A DNA stretch of 64,000 nt. Origin: an uncultured Bacteroidia bacterium. GTDB taxonomy: Bacteria > Bacteroidota > Bacteroidia > Bacteroidales > Prolixibacteraceae. The translations under genes were made by a program, and so were the position numbers. The stretch lies in the NCBI GenBank assembly GCA_903907075.1, contig CAIVMQ010000009.1, positions 53,797 to 117,796 on the forward strand, in the 5' to 3' direction. Below, one piece after another: positions 20,301 to 28,790 of this stretch. The notes under the pieces are model-generated. The model saw only the letters and a program-made list of their open reading frames with translations, was not told where the DNA came from and did no database searches. How positions within the stretch are numbered: position 1 is the stretch's first letter; every line of letters starts with the position of its first letter.

Positions 20301-21959
20301 TTATAAGTTAGGGCTTTGAAAACCCAACATGGTCATTCCTGTTTTTATCTCAGGACAACTCATAAATAAATGCCATAATAAACCGGTCCGGTAATTTTCA
20401 ATCATCCCAATTTGGGGTCCCTGATCGATAGCCAAAAATGAATCAGCAAACCAGGGCATATCTAAATTAAAGGCATCTGTAAATCCATATTGGCCCCAGA
20501 TTTTATCGCCCAATTGACAATAAAAAAATCGCATTGCATCAATAGACTCGGCCGGGGTATAAGGCATTGAAGAGATAGCTGCAGTAGGCGCAATTACACC
20601 GACATCATTGGTGGGAGAACTGGCCGTATATCCGTTAGGAATATCACTCGCTGTAAGTCCCCAGCAACGACTGCTGTAACCATAATATTTTCGGGAATTT
20701 AACGTACAATATGCGAGATTGATTTTCGTGTGGTTGACCACTTGAGTCCAATAATCAGCATAAGCATCAGTTAACCCATGGGGGTTTATCCCAAGGAATG
20801 TATATTGCTCAAAAAACAGAGGACCACCAAAAGCTTCTCCCAAAGGCAGCTGATAGCCGAAATAAGCACTATTATTTTTCATCGCACCATTTCTGGCAAA
20901 GCCATTATCGTATACGCTCTTGGTTATTTTGTGTGTATTTGATGACGCAGCAAGCACGTAAGCAATAAGACCCTCATTCCAGCCCTGGATTGGCATATTC
21001 ATTGCCCAGTTTTTGGTAGGGCTCCAATGCCAATAAAGTCTATTAGCCCCTTCACGGGTAAAGAAGTCCCACTCCACAGCATCATAAAGCTGGGTTATAT
21101 CGGTGCGTAGTGTAATTTCGTCGCTCGAAGAGCCATCAAAATATTGCCGTAGTGTAAGAAGCCCCATCATGAGGTAAGAGGTTTCAATTAAATCGGCTCC
21201 ATCATCGTTGGCAGAAAAAGGGATTACAGCACCCGTTGCTCCATTAATCCAATGGGGATAGGCACCATGGAAATGCTGTGCTTTATTTTTTAGAAAATCG
21301 ACCACTTTTTGTGACCGGATTAATCCATCTGTTCTACTTATAAAGCTACGCTGTATTGCCACGGGAATCGCCATTAGTCCAAAACCGGAGCCTCCGGAGG
21401 TTACTAAGTCACCCGAAGTATTTCGTTCGCGCGCCATTCCTGAAATGGGGTGTCCAAAATCCCAAAAATATTTAAACGTCTGGCGCTGAACCAGGGTAAG
21501 CAAAGCCTCGGTGGTGATATCGGGAAATTTATTGGTAGAATCGATAGCAGTTTTTAATTTCACCGACATGGGTATAATCAGGAAACCACCCGATTTAGAC
21601 TTTAATTTAGTTGAGAAATCAAGGGTGTATGCCGATAAATAATTGAGTGGAGAAACAGGACTTATCAATACTGTACTATCTTTTGCTTCAAAAAATAGAT
21701 TAAGCGCAATAGACATTGCCGATTTATCAGTGAGCTGAATAGCACTCTTTGCAGCCGTTTGATCTAACGGAACTACGAACTTAACTTTAATTAGTGGGGT
21801 GGCATTAATTCCTTTATATTCAAACCCCGAGAAGCTCCCATTTACTTGTAACGTACTGTAATTAAATGGACTACCTACCGGAGTATTGACCACAGCCTTC
21901 CCTTTTTGACAATTCCAAAACAGGCTAATCAAAACGAGAGAGAGAAGAATTTTAGACAT
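20301..21959 (-). CDS. GH144-type lipoprotein with N-terminal Ig-like domain
   Basis: A 552-residue lipoprotein: signal ending SLFWNC (C17), an Ig-like domain (about 30-135, VKFVVPLDQTAAKSAIQL) and a GH144/Glycoamylase domain (about 145-548). Shared catalytic landmarks: GADLIETSYLMMGLLTLRQY, LYWHWSPTKNW, GGPLFFEQYTFLGINP, SRCWGLTASDIP. The lipid anchor and spacer domain suggest a surface-exposed enzyme making the first cuts before import through SusCD; surface location is inference. It is the first enzyme gene after the hairpin separating it from the binding-protein gene. Confidence 0.85.
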   Translation of the reverse strand: MSKILLSLVLISLFWNCQKGKAVVNTPVGSPFNYSTLQVNGSFSGFEYKGINATPLIKVKFVVPLDQTAAKSAIQLTDKSAMSIALNLFFEAKDSTVLISPVSPLNYLSAYTLDFSTKLKSKSGGFLIIPMSVKLKTAIDSTNKFPDITTEALLTLVQRQTFKYFWDFGHPISGMARERNTSGDLVTSGGSGFGLMAIPVAIQRSFISRTDGLIRSQKVVDFLKNKAQHFHGAYPHWINGATGAVIPFSANDDGADLIETSYLMMGLLTLRQYFDGSSSDEITLRTDITQLYDAVEWDFFTREGANRLYWHWSPTKNWAMNMPIQGWNEGLIAYVLAASSNTHKITKSVYDNGFARNGAMKNNSAYFGYQLPLGEAFGGPLFFEQYTFLGINPHGLTDAYADYWTQVVNHTKINLAYCTLNSRKYYGYSSRCWGLTASDIPNGYTASSPTNDVGVIAPTAAISSMPYTPAESIDAMRFFYCQLGDKIWGQYGFTDAFNLDMPWFADSFLAIDQGPQIGMIENYRTGLLWHLFMSCPEIKTGMTMLGFQSPNL

Positions 21960-21994
21960 ATTATGGATCTGAAATAGTTATTCCGATTCCTTTG

Positions 21995-22026
21995 AAAAGG
22001 TTGCCCGGAATAGTCTCCGGGCAACC
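21995..22026 (-). terminator. strong hairpin, intra-operon terminator or attenuator
   Basis: On the minus strand GGTTGCCCGGA pairs perfectly with TCCGGGCAACC (11 bp, 6-base loop) and is followed by TTTTC. It sits in the 147-base gap between the LamG lipoprotein gene and the first GH144 gene, so it would cut or slow transcription after susC-susD-binding protein, or protect the upstream mRNA from decay. Confidence 0.7.
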
Positions 22027-22106
22027 AAATATCAAAATCAAAAGAGTATATTAAGAATTAAAACTAAAATCAAACTCCATTCGAAAGAATAGAAACTAAC
22101 TGCATC

Positions 22107-23840
22107 TTACTTTTCAGCATTCATAATCGCATTAACCTCCTCTTCAGTAAGCGCCTTATTAAAGATACGAAGTTCGTCGATTAAGCTTAGGTCTGCAAGA
22201 TGGCCCCAGTCAATAAATGTAGGAGAACCTGAACCTATTGACATTGATGAACATCCTGTCCAGTCTATACCACCGGTGAAAGTTGACGCGGGACGAGTTA
22301 AAACACCATTAATATAAATTTTACTCTCAGTTGCAGAAATGGTATAAGCCACATGAACCCATTCCGCCAACCTTGGATCGACTAATCCACCGTCATTCCA
22401 GCTCTCGCTGCTTCCAACCCCAACATTCAACTTTAACCGTTGAGAAGTTACATCTCCTTCACGGAATATCCGCAATCCCTTTGTCCTCATGGCATCAAAG
22501 TTAGCGGCGCCAGTTGGGCAAATCGCAAGTATTCCAGCTCTGTCAGGGGATGCATTTACTTTCATCCAGAACACAGAACTAAACTGGTTTGATTTTACAA
22601 TTTCGGTCGTCGGGAATGTCAAATATGAATCTGTTGCACCGGCATATGCTTGCCCCTTCTTACCATCGGCAAAATCTGGAGAACCAACTTTAGCAGCTTC
22701 AATATTGGATACAAGATCATTATAGTTATTTTCGAAAGGCATATAAAGAACCTCACCGCTGTATTTCGGAACATAAGGTGAATCATGCTGAATAATCGCT
22801 TGGATTTCTGATTGAGATAGGGCTTTATTAAAAATCCTCAACTCATCAAAGAAACTTTTATCCGATTTATGATCCCAATAAGAGAAATTTGGCACTCCGG
22901 AGAACAATGAAATTGATTCACAACCAGTCCAGTCAATAGTATTGCCAGTATTTGCAGTTCCTACAGCAGCTCCATTGATGTAAATAACACATTTAGATTG
23001 AGAAATAGTAAAGGCTAAATAGACCCAGTCATTGAAGGGTGCATTAACTACTCCACCATCATTCCATACTTCACCGGAACCAATACCCACGTTAAGTTTA
23101 AAGCGCTGTGACGTTCCGCTTCCTTCACGGAAGAAACGTAAGCCTTTAGAACGATCTTCTCCTGTTGGGCTGATTGAAATAATTCCTGAACGGTCGGGAG
23201 TAGCATTTAGTTTACACCAGAATCCCGCAGAAAATTCACCGTTTTTCAATCCTGCAGCAGGAAGAGTAAGATAACTATCTGTCTCACCGGCATAGGCATT
23301 TTGGCCCTTAAGACTTTGACCTGCAAAACCAGGATTCCCAACGGTTGTCGCCGTTGCAAAACTTACCTTCTCCATATAATCGCCATCAAAAGGCATATAG
23401 AAAATCTCACCCGGAAAAATAGGGACATAAGGAGGTTTCTTCTCAAAATTTATCTCCTTGTTGGTCACCTTACCCTGAAGGTCCGTGGCTCTAATGGTCA
23501 ACACATGGACTCCACTGGTTACTTGATTATAGACATACTCCTTAACAGCTCTACGGTAATCTTTTGGAAATTCATTATAGCTGGTAAGAGGATTTCCATC
23601 CATCAAAACGGCGATCGACTTAAGTTCAATATCGTCGGTTACCTCAAACTGGATATTTATTGTAGCTAAAAGTGTTGGCACCTGGATTTTTAATCCTTCA
23701 GCCGGGTACTTTACAGTCACAACAGGCGCCCCTAAATCGGGCCCCGGAGCGATATGTGTAATGGGATCAATTCCTTTATTACAAGAAACTGTAATTACAA
23801 TACCCATCAAAAAAGCGATTATATACTTTATATTTTTCAT
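22107..23840 (-). CDS. surface glycan-binding lipoprotein with two tandem LamG domains
   Basis: A 577-residue lipoprotein (lipobox ITVSC, C20) with a short Ig-like segment (about 40-135) followed by two concanavalin A-like LamG/LamGL domains in tandem. The two copies are clearly duplicated: GEIFYMPFDGDY/GEVLYMPFENNY, NAYAGETDSYLTLP/QAYAGATDSYLTFP, RFKLNVGIGSGEVWNDGG/RLKLNVGVGSSESWNDGG and DELRIFNKAL in both. It follows susD after 32 bases, the usual place of a SusE/F-like surface glycan-binding protein. Its role is probably binding of glycan at the cell surface, not catalysis. No hydrolase motif seen. Confidence 0.8.
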   Translation of the reverse strand: MKNIKYIIAFLMGIVITVSCNKGIDPITHIAPGPDLGAPVVTVKYPAEGLKIQVPTLLATINIQFEVTDDIELKSIAVLMDGNPLTSYNEFPKDYRRAVKEYVYNQVTSGVHVLTIRATDLQGKVTNKEINFEKKPPYVPIFPGEIFYMPFDGDYMEKVSFATATTVGNPGFAGQSLKGQNAYAGETDSYLTLPAAGLKNGEFSAGFWCKLNATPDRSGIISISPTGEDRSKGLRFFREGSGTSQRFKLNVGIGSGEVWNDGGVVNAPFNDWVYLAFTISQSKCVIYINGAAVGTANTGNTIDWTGCESISLFSGVPNFSYWDHKSDKSFFDELRIFNKALSQSEIQAIIQHDSPYVPKYSGEVLYMPFENNYNDLVSNIEAAKVGSPDFADGKKGQAYAGATDSYLTFPTTEIVKSNQFSSVFWMKVNASPDRAGILAICPTGAANFDAMRTKGLRIFREGDVTSQRLKLNVGVGSSESWNDGGLVDPRLAEWVHVAYTISATESKIYINGVLTRPASTFTGGIDWTGCSSMSIGSGSPTFIDWGHLADLSLIDELRIFNKALTEEEVNAIMNAEK

Positions 23841-23872
23841 TTTTAGTTCATTTTAATGATCAGTACTTTGGA

Positions 23873-25405
23873 TTATTTCCCCTTTAAAACTGGCAACTGG
23901 TCAACCTGTGGCTGAGGATAAGGGAAATATGCCTTATCAGCAGTAAAGGTTCTTCCATCATAGCTCAATTCACTTGTCTTCCCAAGTCTTACCATATCGG
24001 CAAAACGGGTACCCCACTCGGTGGCAAGTTCTGCAAATTTCTCATCCATAACAACCTGATTGGTAACACCTGATATAGAAGGAAGCCCTGCACGGTTTCT
24101 TACTAAGTTTACCGCCGCATCGGCAGACATTGCAGAACTGGTTCCACCTGAAGTTAGAGCTTCAGCATGCATAAGTAAGATTTCGGCATAACGGATGACC
24201 GTAAAGTTCTTATTCGTTCCATAATCGAACCGTCCGGGAGTCAGCTGATCGGAAGGCAAATAGTGTTTCCCACTAGCAAACATTGCACGTGCATAATCAT
24301 TAAATGTATCACCCGAGCGGGTAGTATTTGAGATCCAATTTGGAAGACTTGCATATTTAGGATCCTTTTGAATCTCTGCAATACCACGATTGGTGAAACA
24401 TACACTTGTCTCCAAACGAACAGTCTCATTTCTGTCGAGCATAAATTTAACATACTTTAAACTTGGTTCCCAGAAGCCCCAACCATCATATGCACCGGTA
24501 ACCTTAGGTGTCCATCCTTGTGGACCAAAGAAGGCCCATAAATAACTTTTCTGATCTCCCGATCCCTGACCAAAATCAGAGAATTGCAGTTCAAAAAGGT
24601 TTTCGCTGTTTAGCTTTCCTTTAATTTTAAAGAGATTGTAATAATCACTCTCTAAAGAGAATTTACCTGAACTGATAATTTGCCCTGTAGCCTCAGCTAC
24701 TGCCTGGTAGTTTTTAAGCTCAAGGTTTGCCAGCGCTTTCATTGCTAGTGCCGTATATTTAGTGATTCCACCGCGGATATCACTACGTTGGTTAGGGTTC
24801 ATATCGGGAAGAAGAGGAATGGCCTCATCCATCTGGGCAGAGATATGTTTCATCACATCATCTTTACTCGATAACTTAGCTACAAGCAATGTGGATGGAT
24901 CAGAACTCTCAGGAATAAGAATACTCCCCCAGGCTCTCGAAAGGATAAGCAAAGACCATGCTCTGAAAACTTTTGCTTCTGCAATGTATTGGTCACCTAT
25001 CGCCTTATTGGATGCGAATTTCTGATACATCGCAACTTGCTCCATAGTAGAATTAGCGGTAAAAACATTATGGTAGAAATTCTGCCAAAAAGCATTTAGC
25101 ATCCAATAACCATTGTTATAATTATACTTGTCAGCTTCTGATAAATCCTGCTGATCACCAAGTCCTCCAGCGTTAACATCATCACCTCTTACAGCAATAA
25201 GTGGATAATTCTCCCAGTAAAGATCATACATTACAGAATAGAGACCCGTTAAGGGCAAAATCATATTGCTGGAAATAGTATAATCGGTTTGTGCAGTGAA
25301 CGACTTATTCTCAGCCAGTTCATCTAACTTCTTTTGACAGCCTGTAAATCCCAGCAATGCAATTACAAACAGTGTAGTCTTAATAGCTATATGTCTAATT
25401 TTCAT
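23873..25405 (-). CDS. susD: RagB/SusD-family outer-membrane nutrient-binding lipoprotein
   Basis: A 510-residue lipoprotein (lipobox LLGFTGC, C23) of the SusD/RagB family. The N-terminal TPR-like part and the C-terminal block FTVIRYAEILLMHAEAL, followed by LVRNRAGLP, are diagnostic. It would sit on top of the SusC barrel as a lid and bind oligosaccharide for TonB-dependent import. It lies 20 bases downstream of susC. Substrate specificity is inferred only from the neighbouring GH144 enzymes. Confidence 0.93.
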   Translation of the reverse strand: MKIRHIAIKTTLFVIALLGFTGCQKKLDELAENKSFTAQTDYTISSNMILPLTGLYSVMYDLYWENYPLIAVRGDDVNAGGLGDQQDLSEADKYNYNNGYWMLNAFWQNFYHNVFTANSTMEQVAMYQKFASNKAIGDQYIAEAKVFRAWSLLILSRAWGSILIPESSDPSTLLVAKLSSKDDVMKHISAQMDEAIPLLPDMNPNQRSDIRGGITKYTALAMKALANLELKNYQAVAEATGQIISSGKFSLESDYYNLFKIKGKLNSENLFELQFSDFGQGSGDQKSYLWAFFGPQGWTPKVTGAYDGWGFWEPSLKYVKFMLDRNETVRLETSVCFTNRGIAEIQKDPKYASLPNWISNTTRSGDTFNDYARAMFASGKHYLPSDQLTPGRFDYGTNKNFTVIRYAEILLMHAEALTSGGTSSAMSADAAVNLVRNRAGLPSISGVTNQVVMDEKFAELATEWGTRFADMVRLGKTSELSYDGRTFTADKAYFPYPQPQVDQLPVLKGK

Positions 25406-25425
25406 AATAATAACTTTTTAAAATA

Positions 25426-28400
25426 TTAAAAATTGATATTCAGACCAATCGTATACACAGCTGGAATTGGATAGGTTTGGGTATCAACACCATTTGCTAC
25501 TTCGGGGTTAAACCCATTGTATTTGAACATAGTCAATGGCCGTTCAGCAGTCAACGATACTCTCATGTTGGGAAGCGATGTTCCAAAGAGCTGTTTTTTC
25601 TTGATGTTATAGGCAAGCTGAACATTCTGAATACGGAAGAACGAACCATCTTCGACGAAATAGGTCGACATTTTTTGGTTCCACCCTTTACGCAATCCGG
25701 CAGACGAAGGGTATTTATTTGAAGTACCCTCACCATGCCAGCGATTAACAGCAAGATCGGCATCCACATTCCCATCGGCAGTCCAGAGAATATTACCTCT
25801 CTTGCGGTTAAGAATTTTATTGCCTGACTGACCTAACATATTGGCTGAAAATTCGAAGTTGTCATATTGAATTCCAAGATTAAAACCGTACATCATGGTA
25901 GGGAAATAAGAACCTAAAACAGTCCGATCCTGATCATCAATTTTTTTATCATGGTTTTGATCTACATATTTTAAATCGCCGGGAACTAAATTATTAGCGA
26001 CTGCAATTGGATCCGCGGCAATCTCCGCAGCATTCTGGTAAACACCTGCAACCTGCTGACCAAAAAATGCCATTACAGGTTGACCAACAATAGAGCGCTG
26101 ACGAAATTCTGCCTGACCATTATCGATATAAGGTTGACCATAAAGGTTTACAACCTCGTTTTTAAGGGTTGAGATATTACCACCAAAGTTATAGCTAAGC
26201 TTGTCTGATATTCTATTGCTCCAGTTAGCTGCGAGTTCAAAACCTGAGTTCCGTATAACACCTACGTTCTTTAAAACGCTTCCGCCAACGGCAGGGATAG
26301 AGACATTAATCGCTGCATTCTTGGTATCACGGATATAATAATCGGCATCAATACTAAGTCTATTTTTGAGCAACTTAGCAGTAAGACCGATATTCTTCTC
26401 CTCAGTAACTTCCCATTTAAGAGATGAATAGGTACTTGAAGTAACAGTACCGGGAACAAGAACACCATTTATGGCAGTAGTTACTACCGATGTTGTGGTA
26501 GCACCGTCACTGGCTTGAATATGATCATTCCCTAATTCACCCCAGCTACCGCGAAGTTTAAGGAAGTCAATCACATTATTACCTTTTAAAAAACTCTCTT
26601 CCGAAACTACCCATCCGGCACCTACAGTTGGGAAGTAACCCCATTTCTGTTGATACTTCGAACTACCATCGGCTCTCATCGTACCATAAAGCAGGTACTT
26701 GTCTTTAAAGCTATACGATACTCTTCCAAAATAAGAGAGGCCATATACATGTGCACCGTCATCGCCCACACCGGCAGTAACAATCTGACCGGATTGGTTT
26801 AAATACCATGACTGCTCATGATCAGTTGGGAAGTTTAATCCTTGTGCAAAAAGCTTATTGTAAGACTCATCACGGTAGGATGTTCCAGCCATTGCTGTTA
26901 AATTATGATCACCATATTTATTGGTAAATGTCAAGACATTATCCCAGATTTGATCAAAATAGGTAGAGGCAATTTTATTAATTGAGGCGTTAGGATTTTG
27001 GAAACCATTCCCAATATAAAAAGGGAGGTTAACATCACGCTCATTGAGAGAAGTAAATGCACTGTTATAGGTAGATTTAAAAGTAAGTTTCTTTGGAATA
27101 AGATCTACCTTGGCATAAAAATTAGCAAGCAATTTACGAATTTGCAATTGTCCACTATTGAATTTAAGTCCGGTGAACGGATTTTGACCTGCACGATAAC
27201 CCATATCCTGAGCATTGGCATAATTAATAGGATGTGCATTGGTATTCTGTTCATCAAAAACAGGTAAAATAGGAACCGCAAAATACGCTTCATCCCATGC
27301 AGCTTTTCCTGCATTATTTTTTAGCGCATTGCTGAAATTCATATTGCCACCTACTGTTAGCCAATCTGTCGCCTTAGTATCTAGCTTTGCACTAACATTC
27401 ATACGGGTATAATTATTTTTCATATTTAGGATACCATCCTGAGCAAAATAATTAGTCCCCACAAAATAAGAAGTTTTATCGCTTCCACCAGAAACATCAA
27501 CACTGTGATTCTGTATTGCTGCCGGAGTCATAATTTCTTTATACCAATCGGTATTCACATCAGGAACATTAGGATTAACCCTGCTCCTGCCGTAACGCTG
27601 CATTGCATTAAGTATAAATAGTGCATCAGGCGCAGAACCCGATTCGTTTGCCATGGTTGTGAATTGCTCTGCATTGGCCATCTTTAAAACATTCTGACCA
27701 ACCTGAGATCCATAATAACCGTTGTAGGTCACTTGGGTTTTCTTATCAAAGCCACCCGATTTAGTCTCAATCAAGATTACACCATTAGCAGCTCTTACAC
27801 CATATATTGCAGCTGCAGAAGCATCTTTAAGAACCGACATTGAAGAGATATCCGAACTGTTTAAGAAATCGATATTATCGAAAAACATCCCATCAACAAC
27901 ATACAAAGGAGCTTCATTGTTATTGCCTGGGTAAGACCCTATACCCCTGATACGAACTGTTGGGGCATCCCCAGGAGCACCGCTCGATACAACTTGTAAG
28001 CCGGCCACTTTCCCCTGTAAAGCCTGCATAACTTGCCCTGTAGGTGTCTTGATAATCTCATCCGACTTAACCGTTGTGATAGAAGAGGTCAGGTCTTTAA
28101 CTTTTGAGTTCCGTAACCGACAACAACAACCTCACTAACGTCAACAGCTAAATCTACTAACTGGACATTGATAGTCTTTTGATTGTTGACCGCAATTTCC
28201 TGGCTCTTCATTCCAATAAAACTGAATTGAAGAACTCCATTGCCTGAGGCCTTGATCGAATAATTACCATTTGCATCGGTAATAACCCCCACCGAGGTAC
28301 CTTTCACGATAATACTTGCGCCCGGGATTGACTCCCCATTCGTAGCACTGACAACTCTTCCTGTTATGCCGCTACCCTGCTGAGCATAGAGAAAAGTTAC

Positions 28401-28439
28401 CGATAAAAAAAGATTCAACAGAAAGATTAGTTTTTTCAT
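25426..28439 (-). pseudogene. susC: SusC/RagA TonB-dependent transporter, single frameshift as sequenced
   Basis: Outer-membrane importer of the PUL. The first frame (28439 to 28089) encodes a signal peptide, a carboxypeptidase-D-like regulatory domain (about 25-100) and the SEVVVVGYGTQK motif, then stops. The second frame, continuing to 25426, holds the rest of the plug (GKVAGLQVVSSGAPGDAP, VLKDASAAAIYGVRAANGV) and the whole barrel, ending YTIGLNINF with the usual terminal Phe. Adding one A to the AAA run at 28096-28098 restores TQKLKDLTSSITTVKSDEII and a 1004-residue protein of normal length. The rest is intact, so an assembly error is the likeliest cause; a real mutation or slippage on A-AAG is the alternative. 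Confidence 0.85.
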
Positions 28440-28466
28440 ATGTTAAATTTTAAGAATAATTTGAAA

Positions 28467-28474
28467 CAAATATA
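28467..28474 (-). promoter_or_regulatory. putative -7 box of the PUL operon
   Basis: The minus strand reads TATATTTG, a match to TAnnTTTG, ending 27 bases before the susC ATG. No clear TTTG -33 element is present, as expected for a promoter needing an activator such as the divergent regulator. Confidence 0.5.
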
Positions 28475-28733
28475 TAACGACAAAATACCCATTTAATAAA
28501 AACAGATACACTTCTTTCACTCTATCTACTTTTCTTAATTTATAGATACCTCACTTTTACCTCATTGTTTTCAATATAAATAATGTAAAAAACTGTATTT
28601 CAAATAAATAAAAAATGAAATTTATGAGGAATTAGAAAAATATTTCATCTCTAAAATTCTATTTAGTGAGTTAAGAATCCTACAAGTTACAGAATTAAGA
28701 GTAAAAATTAACCATTTCAGAAGGATTATTTAT

Positions 28734-28741
28734 TATTTTTG
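28734..28741 (+). promoter_or_regulatory. putative -7 box of the PUL regulator gene
   Basis: TATTTTTG matches TAnnTTTG, 49 bases before the ATG at 28791. No good -33 element is visible. Confidence 0.4.
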
Positions 28742-28790
28742 AGAATTAATAATTAAGTAAAACATTAAATAAAAGTTAATTTTTCAGCAA

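Larger units (their letters stand above)
28440..28790. other. divergent intergenic region between susC and the PUL regulator
   Basis: A 351-base, very AT-rich region without a gene. It holds a -7 box for each direction near its ends, and any operator for the regulator should lie between them. I see no strong palindrome. Confidence 0.6.
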
